Of a DNA stretch of 64,000 nucleotides, positions 44,001 to 59,200 are shown in pieces. The notes under the pieces are model-generated. The model saw only the letters and a program-made list of their open reading frames with translations, did no database searches and had not been told where the DNA came from. The stretch's first letter is position 1. Every line of letters starts with the position of its first letter. A program made the position numbers and the translations under genes. The stretch is from Litoditis marina (lineage: Eukaryota; Nematoda; Chromadorea; Rhabditida; Rhabditidae), in the NCBI GenBank assembly GCA_964036275.1, contig OZ038437.1, forward strand, positions 13,796,090-13,860,089, written 5' to 3'.

Positions 44001-47000
44001 GAGATGGAATCGACTTCCATAAAAATGAGAAGTGCCAAGGTCCACGTGAATCGTAGATTTGGTAATTCATGGACTATACCTTATTCGTTGATTATTATAA
44101 TAGTTTCAGAGTGTGTTTGTGATATTGGAAGCATCAGATCATACTACAACCCAATAAACCGAGATGGAATCGACTTCCATAAAAATGAGAAAGTGTCAAG
44201 GTCCACGTGAATCGTAGATTTGGTAATTCATGGACTCTACCTTGTTTTTTGATTATTATAATAGTTTCAGAGTGTGTTTGTGATATTGAAAGCATCAGAT
44301 CATACTACAACCCAACAAACCGAGATGGAATCGACTTCCATAAAAATGAGAAAGTGTCAAGGTCCACGTGAATCGTAGATTTGGTAATTCATGGACTCTA
44401 CCTTGTTTGTTGATTATTATAATAGTTTCAGAGTGTGTTTGTGATATTGAAAGCATCAGATCATACTACAACCCAACAAACCGAGATGGAATCGACTTCC
44501 ATAAAAATGAGAAAGTGTCAAGGTCCACGTGAATCGTAGATTTGGTAATTCATGGACTCTACCTTGTTTGTTGATTATTATAATAGTTTCAGAGTGTGTT
44601 TGTGATATTGAAAGCATCAGATCATACTACAACCCAACAACCCGAGATGGAATCGACTTCCATAAAAATGAGAAGTGCCAAGGTCCACGTGAATCGTAGA
44701 TTTGGTAATTCATGGACTATACCTTATTCGTTGATTATTATAATAGTTTCAGAGTGTGTTTGTGATATTGGAAGCATCAGATCATACTACAACCCAATAA
44801 ACCGAGATGGAATCGACTTCCATAAAAATGAGAAGTGTCAAGGTCCACGTAATACGTAGATTTGGTAATTCATGGACTCTACCTTGTTTGTTGATTATTA
44901 TAATAGTTTCAGAGTGTGTTTGTGATATTGAAAGCATCAGATCATACTACAACCCAACAAACCGAGATGGAATCGACTTCCATAAAAATGAGAAGTGTCA
45001 AGGTCCACGTGAATCGTAGATTTGGTAATTCATGGACTCTACCTTGTTTGTTGATTATTATAATAGTTTTAGAGTGTGTTTGTAATATTGAAAGCATCAG
45101 AACAAACTACAACCCAACAACCCGAGATGGAATCGACTTCCATAAAAATGAGAAGTGCCAAGGTCCACGTGAATCGTAGATTTGGTAATTCATGGACTAT
45201 ACCTTATTCGTTGATTATTATAATAGTTTCAGAGTGTGTTTGTGATATTGGAAGCATCAGATCATACTACAACCCGATAAACCGAGATGGAATCGACTTC
45301 CATAAAAATGAGAAGTGTCAAGGTCCACGTAATACGTAGATTTGGTAATTCATGGACTCTACCTTGTTTGTTGATTATTATAATAGTTTCAGAGTGTGTT
45401 TGTGATATTGAAAGCATCAGATCATACTACAACCCAACAAACCGAGATGGAATCGACTTCCATAAAAATGAGAAGTGTCAAGGTCCACGTGAATCGTAGA
45501 TTTGGTAATTCATGGACTCTACCTTGTTTGTTGATTATTATAATAGTTTCAGAGTGTGTGTGTGATATTGGAAGCATCAGAACAAACTACAACCCAACAA
45601 ACCGAGATGGAATCGACTTCCATAAAAATGAGAAGTGTCAAGGTCCACGTAATACGTAGATTTGGTAATTCATGGACTCTACCTTGTTTGTTGATTATTA
45701 TAATAGTTTCAGAGTGTGTTTGTGATATTGAAAGCATCAGATCATACTACAACCCAACAAACCGAGATGGAATCGACTTCCATAAAAATGAGAAGTGTCA
45801 AGGTCCACGTAATACGTAGATTTGGTAATTCATGGACTCTACCTTGTTTGTTGATTATTATATTAGTTTTAGAGTGTGTTTGTGATATTGAAAGCATCAG
45901 ATCATACTACAACCCAACAACCCGAGATGGAATCGACTTCCATAAAAATGAGAAAGTGTCAAGGTCCACGTGAATCGTAGATTTGGTAATTCATGGACTC
46001 TACCTTGTTTGTTGATTATTATAATAGTTTCAGAGTGTGTTTGTGATATTGAAAGCATCCGATCATACTACAACCCAACAACCCGAGATGGAATCGACTT
46101 CCATAAAAATGAGAAAGTGTCAAGGTCCACGTGAATCGTAGATTTGGTAATTCATGGACTCTACCTTGTTTGTTGATCATTATAATAGTTTTAGAGTGTG
46201 TTTGTGATATTGAAAGCATCAGATCATACTACAACCCAACAACCCGAGATGGAATCGACTTCCATAAAAATGAGAAAGTGTCAAGGTCCACGTGAATCGT
46301 AGATTTGGTAATTCATGGACTCTACCTTGTTTGTTGATTATTATAATAGTTTCAGAGTGTGTTTGTGATATTGAAAGCATCATATCATACTACAACCCAA
46401 CAAACCGAGATGGAATCGACTTCCATAAAAATGAGAAAGTGTCAAGGTCCACGTGAATCGTAGATTTGGTAATTCATGGACTCTACCTTGTTTGTTGATT
46501 ATTATAATAGTTTCAGAGTGTGTTTGTGATATTGAAAGCATCATATCATACTACAACCCAACAACCCGAGATGGAATCGACTTCCATAAAAATGAGAAAG
46601 TGTCAAGGTCCACGTGAATCGTAGATTTGGTAATTCATGGACTCTACCTTGTTTGTTGATCATTATAATAGTTTTAGAGTGTGTTTGTGATATTGAAAGC
46701 ATCAGATCATACTACAACCCAACAACCCGAGATGGAATCGACTTCCATAAAAATGAGAAAGTGTCAAGGTCCACGTGAATCGTAGATTTGGTAATTCATG
46801 GACTCTACCTTGTTTGTTGATTATTATAATAGTTTCAGAGTGTGTTTGTGATATTGAAAGCATCATATCATACTACAACCCAACAAACCGAGATGGAATC
46901 GACTTCCATAAAAATGAGAAGTGTCAAGGTCCACGTAATACGTAGATTTGGTAATTCATGGACTCTACCTTGTTTGTTGATTATTATATTAGTTTTAGAG

Positions 47001-49085
47001 TGTGTTTGTGATATTGAAAGCATCAGAACAAACTACAACCCAACAACCCGAGATGGAATCGACTTCCATAAAAATGAGAAAGTGTCAAGGTCCACGTGAA
47101 TCGTAGATTTGGTAATTCATGGACTCTACCTTGTTTGTTGATTATTATAATAGTTTTAGAGTGTGTTTGTGATATTGAAAGCATCAGATCATACTACAAC
47201 CCAACAAACCGAGATGGAATCGACTTCCATAAAAATGAGAAGTGTCAAGGTCCACGTGAATCGTAGATTTGGTAATTCATGGACTCTACCTTGTTTGTTG
47301 ATTATTATAATAGTTTTAGAGTGTGTTTGTGATATTGAAAGCATCAGATCATACTACAACCCAACAAACCGAGATGGAATCGACTTCCATAAAAATGAGA
47401 AGTGTCAAGGTCCACGTGAATCGTGGATTTGGTAATTCATGGACTCTACCTTGTTTGTTGATTATTATAATAGTTTTAGAGTGTGTTTGTGATATTGAAA
47501 GCATCAGATCATACTACAACCCAACAAACCGAGATGGAATCGACTTCCATAAAAATGAGAAGTGTCAAGGTCCACGTAATACGTAGATTTGGTAATTCAT
47601 GGACTCTACCTTGTTTGTTGATTATTATAATAGTTTTAGAGTGTGTTTGTGATATTGAAAGCATCAGATCATACTACAACCCAACAACCCGAGATGGAAT
47701 CGACTTCCATAAAAATGAGAAAGTGTCAAGGTCCACGTGAATCGTAGATTTGGTATTTCATGGACTCTACCTTGTTTGTTGATTATTATAATATTTTCAG
47801 AGTGTGTTTGTGATATTGAAAGCATCAGAACAAACTACAACCCAACAAACCGAGATGGAATCGACTTCCATAAAAATGAGAAAGTGTCAAGGTCCACGTG
47901 AATCGTAGATTTGGTAATTCATGGACTCTACCTTGTTTGTTGATTATTATAATAGTTTCAGAGTGTGTTTGTGATATTGAAAGCATCAGATCATACTACA
48001 ACCCAACAAACCGAGATGGAATCGACTTCCATAAAAATGAGAAAGTGTCAAGGTCCACGTAATACGTAGATTTGGTAATTCATGGACTCTACCTTGTTTG
48101 TTGATTATTATAATAGTTTCAGAGTGTGTTTGTGATATTGAAAGCATCAGAACAAACTACAACCCAACAACCCGAGATGGAATCGACTTCCATAAAAATG
48201 AGAAAGTGTCAAGGTCCACGTAATACGTAGATTTGGTAATTCATGGACTCTACCTTGTTTGTTGATTATTATAATAGTTTTAGAGTGTGTTTGTGATATT
48301 GGAAGCATCAGATCATACTACAACCCAACAACCCGAGATGGAATCGACTTCCATAAAAATGAGAAGTGTCAAGGTCCACGTGAATCGTAGATTTGGTAAT
48401 TCATGGACTCTACCTTGTTTGTTGATTACTATAATAGTTTCAGAGTGTGTTTGTGATATTGAAAGCATCAGATCATACTACAACCCAACAAACCGAGATG
48501 GAATCGACTTCCATAAAAATGAGAAGTGTCAAGGTCCACGTGAATCGTAGATTTGGTAATTCATGGACTCTACCTTGTTTGTTGATTATTATAATAGTTT
48601 CAGAGTGTGTTTGTGATATTGGAAGCATCAGAACAAACTACAACCCAACAACCCGAGATGGAATCGACTTCCATAAAAATGAGAAGTGTCAAGGTCCACG
48701 TGAATCGTAGATTTGGTAATTCATGGACTCTACCTTGTTTGTTGATTATTATAATAGTTTCAGAGTGTGTTTGTGATATTGAAAGCATCAGAACAAACTA
48801 CAACCCAACAAACCGAGATGGAATCGACTTCCATAAAAATGAGAAAGTGTCAAGGTCCACGTGAATCGTAGATTTGGTAATTCATGGACTCTACCTTGTT
48901 TGTTGATCATTATAATAGTTTTAGAGTGTGTTTGTGATATTGAAAGCATCAGATCATACTACAACCCAACAAACCGAGATGGAATCGACTTCCATAAAAA
49001 TGAGAAAGTGTCAAGGTCCACGTGAATCGTAGATTTGGTAATTCATGGACTCTACCTTGTTTGTTGATTATTATAATAGTTTCAG
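35069..49085 (+). repeat. Satellite zone 1: mixed 160 and 161 bp monomers
   Basis: Many units carry GAGAAAGTG (161 bp) instead of GAGAAGTG (160 bp). Only one 159 bp unit is seen, near 37917. Blocks repeat at a distance of 1124 bp (seven units, for example 40258 and 41382) and 321 bp (two units, 43632 and 43953). TG expansions appear at about 38972 and 45556. Confidence 0.85.
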
Positions 49086-49309
49086 AGTGTGTTTGTGATA
49101 TTGGAAGCATCAGAACAAACTACAACCCAACAACCCGAGATGGAATCGACTTCCATAAAAATGAGAAGTGTCAAGGTCCACGTAATACGTAGATTTGGTA
49201 ATTCATGGACTCTACCTTGTTTGTTGATTATTATAATAGTTTCAGAGTGTGTTTGTGATATTGAAAGCATCATATCATACTACAACCCAACAAACCGAGA
49301 TGGAATCGA

Positions 49310-52300
49310 CTTCCATAAAATGAGAAGTGTCAAGGTCCACGTAATACGTAGATTTGGTAATTCATGGACTCTACCTTGTTTGTTGATTATTATAATAGTT
49401 TTAGAGTGTGTTTGTGATATTGGAAGCATCAGATCATACTACAACCCAACAAACCGAGATGGAATCGACTTCCATAAAAATGAGAAGTGTCAAGGTCCAC
49501 GTAATACGTAGATTTGGTAATTCATGGACTCTACCTTGTTTGTTGATTATTATAATAGTATTAGAGTGTGTTTGTGATATTGAAAGCATCAGATCATACT
49601 ACAACCCAACAACCCGAGATGGAATCGACTTCCATAAAATGAGAAGTGTCAAGGTCCACGTAATACGTAGATTTGGTAATTCATGGACTCTACCTTGTTT
49701 GTTGATTATTATAATAGTTTTAGAGTGTGTTTGTGATATTGGAAGCATCAGAACAAACTACAACCCAACAAACCGAGATGGAATCGACTTCCATAAAAAT
49801 GAGAAGTGTCAAGGTCCACGTGAATCGTAGATTTGGTAATTCATGGACTCTACCTTGTTTGTTGATTATTATAATAGTATTAGAGTGTGTTTGTGATATT
49901 GAAAGCATCAGATCATACTACAACCCAACAACCCGAGATGGAATCGACTTCCATAAAATGAGAAGTGTCAAGGTCCACGTAATACGTAGATTTGGTAATT
50001 CATGGACTCTACCTTGTTTGTTGATTATTATAATAGTATTAGAGTGTGTTTGTGATATTGAAAGCATCAGATCATACTACAACCCAACAACCCGAGATGT
50101 AATCGACTTCCATAAAATGAGAAGTGTCAAGGTCCACGTGAATCGTAGATTTGGTAATTCATGGACTCTACCTTGTTTGTTGATTATTATAATAGTATTA
50201 GAGTGTGTTTGTGATATTGGAAGCATCAGAACAAACTACAACCCAACAAACCGAGATGGAATCGACTTCCATAAAAATGAGAAGTGTCAAGGTCCACGTG
50301 AATCGTAGATTTGGTAATTCATGGATTCTACCTTGTTTGTTGATTATTATATTAGTTTCAGAGTGTGTTTGTGATATTGAAAGCATCAGAACAAACTACA
50401 ACCCAACAAACCGAGATGGAATCGACTTCCATAAAAATGAGAAGTGTCAAGGTCCACGTAATACGTAGATTTGGTAATTCATGGACTCTACCTTGTTTGT
50501 TGATTATTATAATAGTATTAGAGTGTGTTTGTGATATTGAAAGCATCAGATCATACTACAACCCAACAACCCGAGATGGAATCGACTTCCATAAAATGAG
50601 AAGTGTCAAGGTCCACGTAATACGTAGATTTGGTAATTCATGGACTCTACCTTGTTTGTTGATTATTATAATAGTTTTAGAGTGTGTTTGTGATATTGGA
50701 AGCATCAGAACAAACTACAACCCAACAAACCGAGATGGAATCGACTTCCATAAAAATGAGAAGTGTCAAGGTCCACGTGAATCGTAGATTTGGTAATTCA
50801 TGGACTCTACCTTGTTTGTTGATTATTATAATAGTATTAGAGTGTGTTTGTGATATTGGAAGCATCAGAACAAACTACAACCCAACAAACCGAGATGGAA
50901 TCGACTTCCATAAAAATGAGAAGTGTCAAGGTCCACGTGAATCGTAGATTTGGTAATTCATGGATTCTACCTTGTTTGTTGATTATTATATTAGTTTCAG
51001 AGTGTGTTTGTGATATTGAAAGCATCAGAACAAACTACAACCCAACAAACCGAGATGGAATCGACTTCCATAAAAATGAGAAGTGTCAAGGTCCACGTAA
51101 TACGTAGATTTGGTAATTCATGGACTCTACCTTGTTCGTTGATTATTATAATAGTATTAGAGTGTGTTTGTGATATTGAAAGCATCAGATCATACTACAA
51201 CCCAACAACCCGAGATGGAATCGACTTCCATAAAATGAGAAGTGTCAAGGTCCACGTAATACGTAGATTTGGTAATTCATGGACTCTACCTTGTTTGTTG
51301 ATTATTATAATAGTTTTAGAGTGTGTTTGTGATATTGGAAGCATCAGAACAAACTACAACCCAACAAACCGAGATGGAATCGACTTCCATAAAAATGAGA
51401 AGTGTCAAGGTCCACGTGAATCGTAGATTTGGTAATTCATGGACTCTACCTTGTTTGTTGATTATTATAATAGTATTAGAGTGTGTTTGTGATATTGAAA
51501 GCATCAGATCATACTACAACCCAACAACCCGAGATGGAATCGACTTCCATAAAATGAGAAGTGTCAAGGTCCACGTAATACGTAGATTTGGTAATTCATG
51601 GACTCTACCTTGTTTGTTGATTATTATAATAGTATTAGAGTGTGTTTGTGATATTGAAAGCATCAGAACAAACTACAACCCAACAAACCGAGATGGAATC
51701 GACTTCCATAAAAATGAGAAGTGTCAAGGTCCACGTGAATCGTAGATTTGGTAATTCATGGACTCTACCTTGTTTGTTGATTATTATAATAGTATTAGAG
51801 TGTGTTTGTGATATTGGAAGCATCAGAACAAACTACAACCCAACAAACCGAGATGGAATCGACTTCCATAAAATGAGAAGTGTCAAGGTCCACGTGAATC
51901 GTAGATTTGGTAATTCATGGACTCTACCTTGTTTGTTGATTATTATAATAGTATTAGAGTGTGTTTGTGATATTGAAAGCATCAGATCATACTACAACCC
52001 AACAACCCGAGATGGAATCGACTTCCATAAAATGAGAAGTGTCAAGGTCCACGTGAATCGTAGATTTGGTAATTCATGGACTCTACCTTGTTTGTTGATT
52101 ATTATAATAGTATTAGAGTGTGTTTGTGATATTGAAAGCATCAGATCATACTACAACCCAACAAACCGAGATGGAATCGACTTCCATAAAAATGAGAAGT
52201 GTCAAGGTCCACGTGAATCGTAGATTTGGTAATTCATGGACTCTACCTTGTTTGTTGATTATTATAATAGTATTAGAGTGTGTTTGTGATATTGAAAGCA

Positions 52301-55300
52301 TCAGATCATACTACAACCCAACAACCCGAGATGGAATCGACTTCCATAAAATGAGAAGTGTCAAGGTCCACGTAATACGTAGATTTGGTAATTCATGGAC
52401 TCTACCTTGTTTGTTGATTATTATAATAGTATTAGAGTGTGTTTGTGATATTGAAAGCATCAGAACAAACTACAACCCAACAAACCGAGATGGAATCGAC
52501 TTCCATAAAAATGAGAAGTGTCAAGGTCCACGTGAATCGTAGATTTGGTAATTCATGGACTCTACCTTGTTTGTTGATTATTATAATAGTATTAGAGTGT
52601 GTTTGTGATATTGGAAGCATCAGAACAAACTACAACCCAACAAACCGAGATGGAATCGACTTCCATAAAATGAGAAGTGTCAAGGTCCACGTGAATCGTA
52701 GATTTGGTAATTCATGGACTCTACCTTGTTTGTTGATTATTATAATAGTATTAGAGTGTGTTTGTGATATTGAAAGCATCAGATCATACTACAACCCAAC
52801 AACCCGAGATGGAATCGACTTCCATAAAATGAGAAGTGTCAAGGTCCACGTAATACGTAGATTTGGTAATTCATGGACTCTACCTTGTTTGTTGATTATT
52901 ATAATAGTTTTAGAGTGTGTTTGTGATATTGGAAGCATCAGAACAAACTACAACCCAACAAACCGAGATGGAATCGACTTCCATAAAAATGAGAAGTGTC
53001 AAGGTCCACGTGAATCGTAGATTTGGTAATTCATGGACTCTACCTTGTTTGTTGATTATTATAATAGTATTAGAGTGTGTTTGTGATATTGAAAGCATCA
53101 GATCATACTACAACCCAACAACCCGAGATGGAATCGACTTCCATAAAATGAGAAGTGTCAAGGTCCACGTAATACGTAGATTTGGTAATTCATGGACTCT
53201 ACCTTGTTTGTTGATTATTATAATAGTATTAGAGTGTGTTTGTGATATTGAAAGCATCAGATCATACTACAACCCAACAACCCGAGATGTAATCGACTTC
53301 CATAAAATGAGAAGTGTCAAGGTCCACGTGAATCGTAGATTTGGTAATTCATGGACTCTACCTTGTTTGTTGATTATTATAATAGTATTAGAGTGTGTTT
53401 GTGATATTGGAAGCATCAGAACAAACTACAACCCAACAAACCGAGATGGAATCGACTTCCATAAAAATGAGAAGTGTCAAGGTCCACGTGAATCGTAGAT
53501 TTGGTAATTCATGGACTCTACCTTGTTTGTTGATTATTATAATAGTATTAGAGTGTGTTTGTGATATTGAAAGCATCAGATCATACTACAACCCAACAAC
53601 CCGAGATGGAATCGACTTCCATAAAATGAGAAGTGTCAAGGTCCACGTAATACGTAGATTTGGTAATTCATGGACTCTACCTTGTTTGTTGATTATTATA
53701 ATAGTATTAGAGTGTGTTTGTGATATTGAAAGCATCAGATCATACTACAACCCAACAACCCGAGATGTAATCGACTTCCATAAAATGAGAAGTGTCAAGG
53801 TCCACGTGAATCGTAGATTTGGTAATTCATGGACTCTACCTTGTTTGTTGATTATTATAATAGTATTAGAGTGTGTTTGTGATATTGGAAGCATCAGAAC
53901 AAACTACAACCCAACAAACCGAGATGGAATCGACTTCCATAAAAATGAGAAGTGTCAAGGTCCACGTGAATCGTAGATTTGGTAATTCATGGATTCTACC
54001 TTGTTTGTTGATTATTATATTAGTTTCAGAGTGTGTTTGTGATATTGAAAGCATCAGAACAAACTACAACCCAACAAACCGAGATGGAATCGACTTCCAT
54101 AAAAATGAGAAGTGTCAAGGTCCACGTAATACGTAGATTTGGTAATTCATGGACTCTACCTTGTTTGTTGATTATTATAATAGTATTAGAGTGTGTTTGT
54201 GATATTGAAAGCATCAGATCATACTACAACCCAACAACCCGAGATGGAATCGACTTCCATAAAATGAGAAGTGTCAAGGTCCACGTAATACGTAGATTTG
54301 GTAATTCATGGACTCTACCTTGTTTGTTGATTATTATAATAGTTTTAGAGTGTGTTTGTGATATTGGAAGCATCAGAACAAACTACAACCCAACAAACCG
54401 AGATGGAATCGACTTCCATAAAAATGAGAAGTGTCAAGGTCCACGTGAATCGTAGATTTGGTAATTCATGGACTCTACCTTGTTTGTTGATTATTATAAT
54501 AGTATTAGAGTGTGTTTGTGATATTGGAAGCATCAGAACAAACTACAACCCAACAAACCGAGATGGAATCGACTTCCATAAAAATGAGAAGTGTCAAGGT
54601 CCACGTGAATCGTAGATTTGGTAATTCATGGATTCTACCTTGTTTGTTGATTATTATATTAGTTTCAGAGTGTGTTTGTGATATTGAAAGCATCAGAACA
54701 AACTACAACCCAACAAACCGAGATGGAATCGACTTCCATAAAAATGAGAAGTGTCAAGGTCCACGTAATACGTAGATTTGGTAATTCATGGACTCTACCT
54801 TGTTCGTTGATTATTATAATAGTATTAGAGTGTGTTTGTGATATTGAAAGCATCAGATCATACTACAACCCAACAACCCGAGATGGAATCGACTTCCATA
54901 AAATGAGAAGTGTCAAGGTCCACGTAATACGTAGATTTGGTAATTCATGGACTCTACCTTGTTTGTTGATTATTATAATAGTTTTAGAGTGTGTTTGTGA
55001 TATTGGAAGCATCAGAACAAACTACAACCCAACAAACCGAGATGGAATCGACTTCCATAAAAATGAGAAGTGTCAAGGTCCACGTGAATCGTAGATTTGG
55101 TAATTCATGGACTCTACCTTGTTTGTTGATTATTATAATAGTATTAGAGTGTGTTTGTGATATTGAAAGCATCAGATCATACTACAACCCAACAACCCGA
55201 GATGGAATCGACTTCCATAAAATGAGAAGTGTCAAGGTCCACGTAATACGTAGATTTGGTAATTCATGGACTCTACCTTGTTTGTTGATTATTATAATAG

Positions 55301-56180
55301 TATTAGAGTGTGTTTGTGATATTGAAAGCATCAGAACAAACTACAACCCAACAAACCGAGATGGAATCGACTTCCATAAAAATGAGAAGTGTCAAGGTCC
55401 ACGTGAATCGTAGATTTGGTAATTCATGGACTCTACCTTGTTTGTTGATTATTATAATAGTATTAGAGTGTGTTTGTGATATTGGAAGCATCAGAACAAA
55501 CTACAACCCAACAAACCGAGATGGAATCGACTTCCATAAAATGAGAAGTGTCAAGGTCCACGTGAATCGTAGATTTGGTAATTCATGGACTCTACCTTGT
55601 TTGTTGATTATTATAATAGTATTAGAGTGTGTTTGTGATATTGAAAGCATCAGATCATACTACAACCCAACAACCCGAGATGGAATCGACTTCCATAAAA
55701 TGAGAAGTGTCAAGGTCCACGTAATACGTAGATTTGGTAATTCATGGACTCTACCTTGTTTGTTGATTATTATAATAGTTTTAGAGTGTGTTTGTGATAT
55801 TGGAAGCATCAGAACAAACTACAACCCAACAAACCGAGATGGAATCGACTTCCATAAAAATGAGAAGTGTCAAGGTCCACGTGAATCGTAGATTTGGTAA
55901 TTCATGGACTCTACCTTGTTTGTTGATTATTATAATAGTATTAGAGTGTGTTTGTGATATTGAAAGCATCAGATCATACTACAACCCAACAACCCGAGAT
56001 GGAATCGACTTCCATAAAATGAGAAGTGTCAAGGTCCACGTAATACGTAGATTTGGTAATTCATGGACTCTACCTTGTTTGTTGATTATTATAATAGTAT
56101 TAGAGTGTGTTTGTGATATTGAAAGCATCAGAACAAACTACAACCCAACAACCCGAGATGGAATCGACTTCCATAAAATG
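49310..56180 (+). repeat. Satellite zone 2: 159 bp monomers in higher-order repeats
   Basis: Units with CATAAAATGAG (one A fewer pair than CATAAAAATGAG, 159 bp) alternate with 160 bp units. A 23-unit block of 3668 bp (49727-53394) begins again at 53395. Smaller internal repeats are 478 bp (52917 and 53395) and 797 bp (51642 and 52439). As 159 is a multiple of three, frames run through these units and reach 193 codons. Confidence 0.85.
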
Positions 56181-56209
56181 AGAAGTGTCAAGGTCCACGT
56201 GAATCGTAG

Positions 56210-59200
56210 ATTTGGTAATTCATGGACTCTACCTTGTTTGTTGATTATTATAATAGTATTAGAGTGTGTTTGTGATATTGGAAGCATCAGAACAAACTAC
56301 AACCCAACAAACCGAGATGGAATCGACTTCCATAAAAATGAGAAGTGTCAAGGTCCACGTGAATCGTAGATTTGGTAATTCATGGATTCTACCTTGTTTG
56401 TTGATTATTATATTAGTTTCAGAGTGTGTTTGTGATATTGAAAGCATCAGAACAAACTACAACCCAACAAACCGAGATGGAATCGACTTCCATAAAAATG
56501 AGAAGTGTCAAGGTCCACGTAATACGTAGATTTGGTAATTCATGGACTCTACCTTGTTTGTTGATTATTATAATAGTTTCAGAGTGTGTTTGTGATATTG
56601 GAAGCATCAGAACAAACTACAACCCAACAAACCGAGATGGAATCGACTTCCATAAAAATGAGAAGTGTCAAGGTCCACGTAATACGTAGATTTGGTAATT
56701 CATGGACTCTACCTTGTTTGTTGATTATTATAATAGTATTAGAGTGTGTTTGTGATATTGAAAGCATCAGATCATACTACAACCCAACAACCCGAGATGG
56801 AATCGACTTCCATAAAAATGAGAAGTGTCAAGGTCCACGTAATACGTAGATTTGGTAATTCATGGACTCTACCTTGTTTGTTGATTATTATAATAGTATT
56901 AGAGTGTGTTTGTGATATTGGAAGCATCAGAACAAACTACAACCCAACAAACCGAGATGGAATCGACTTCCATAAAAATGAGAAGTGTCAAGGTCCACGT
57001 GAATCGTAGATTTGGTAATTCATGGATTCTACCTTGTTTGTTGATTATTATAATAGTATTAGAGTGTGTTTGTGATATTGAAAGCATCAGATCATACTAC
57101 AACCCAACAAACCGAGATGGAATCGACTTCCATAAAAATGAGAAGTGTCAAGGTCCACGTGAATCGTAGATTTGGTAAATCATGGACTCTACCTTGTTTG
57201 TTGATTATTATAATAGTTTTAGAGTGTGTTTGTGATATTGGAAGCATCAGAACAAACTACAACCCAACAAACCGAGATGGAATCGACTTCCATAAAAATG
57301 AGAAGTGTCAAGGTCCACGTAATACGTAGATTTGGTAATTCATGGACTCTACCTTGTTTGTTGATTATTATAATAGTATTAGAGTGTGTTTGTGATATTG
57401 AAAGCATCAGATCATACTACAACCCAACAAACCGAGATGGAATCGACTTCCATAAAAATGAGAAGTGTCAAGGTCCACGTAATACGTAGATTTGGTAATT
57501 CATGGACTCTACCTTGTTTGTTGATTATTATAATAGTATTAGAGTGTGTTTGTGATATTGGAAGCATCAGAACAAACTACAACCCAACAAACCGAGATGG
57601 AATCGACTTCCATAAAAATGAGAAGTGTCAAGGTCCACGTGAATCGTAGATTTGGTAATTCATGGATTCTACCTTGTTTGTTGATTATTATAATAGTATT
57701 AGAGTGTGTTTGTGATATTGAAAGCATCAGATCATACTACAACCCAACAAACCGAGATGGAATCGACTTCCATAAAAATGAGAAGTGTCAAGGTCCACGT
57801 GAATCGTAGATTTGGTAAATCATGGACTCTACCTTGTTTGTTGATTATTATAATAGTTTTAGAGTGTGTTTGTGATATTGGAAGCATCAGAACAAACTAC
57901 AACCCAACAAACCGAGATGGAATCGACTTCCATAAAAATGAGAAGTGTCAAGGTCCACGTAATACGTAGATTTGGTAATTCATGGACTCTACCTTGTTTG
58001 TTGATTATTATAATAGTATTAGAGTGTGTTTGTGATATTGAAAGCATCAGATCATACTACAACCCAACAAACCGAGATGGAATCGACTTCCATAAAAATG
58101 AGAAGTGTCAAGGTCCACGTGAATCGTAGATTTGGTAATTCATGGATTCTACCTTGTTTGTTGATTATTATAATAGTATTAGAGTGTGTTTGTGATATTG
58201 AAAGCATCAGATCATACTACAACCCAACAAACCGAGATGGAATCGACTTCCATAAAAATGAGAAGTGTCAAGGTCCACGTAATACGTAGATTTGGTAATT
58301 CATGGACTCTACCTTGTTTGTTGATTATTATAATAGTTTTAGAGTGTGTTTGTGATATTGGAAGCATCAGAACAAACTACAACCCAACAAACCGAGATGG
58401 AATCGACTTCCATAAAAATGAGAAGTGTCAAGGTCCACGTGAATCGTAGATTTGGTAATTCATGGATTCTACCTTGTTTGTTGATTATTATAATAGTATT
58501 AGAGTGTGTTTGTGATATTGAAAGCATCAGATCATACTACAACCCAACAAACCGAGATGGAATCGACTTCCATAAAAATGAGAAGTGTCAAGGTCCACGT
58601 AATACGTAGATTTGGTAATTCATGGACTCTACCTTGTTTGTTGATTATTATAATAGTTTCAGAGTGTGTTTGTGATATTGAAAGCATCAGATCATACTAC
58701 AACCCAACAAACCGAGATGGAATCGACTTCCATAAAAATGAGAAGTGTCAAGGTCCACGTGAATCGTAGATTTGGTAATTCATGGATTCTACCTTGTTTG
58801 TTGATTATTATGATAGTATTAGAGTGTGTTTGTGATATTGAAAGCATCAGATCATACTACAACCCAACAACCCGAGATGGAATCGACTTCCATAAAAATG
58901 AGAAGTGTCAAGGTCCACGTGAATCGTAGATTTGGTAATTCATGGATTCTACCTTGTTTGTTGATTATTATAATAGTATTAGAGTGTGTTTGTGATATTG
59001 AAAGCATCAGATCATACTACAACCCAACAAACCGAGATGGAATCGACTTCCATAAAAATGAGAAGTGTCAAGGTCCACGTGAATCGTAGATTTGGTAATT
59101 CATGGATTCTACCTTGTTTGTTGATTATTATAATAGTATTAGAGTGTGTTTGTGATATTGAAAGCATCAGATCATACTACAACCCAACAAACCGAGATGG

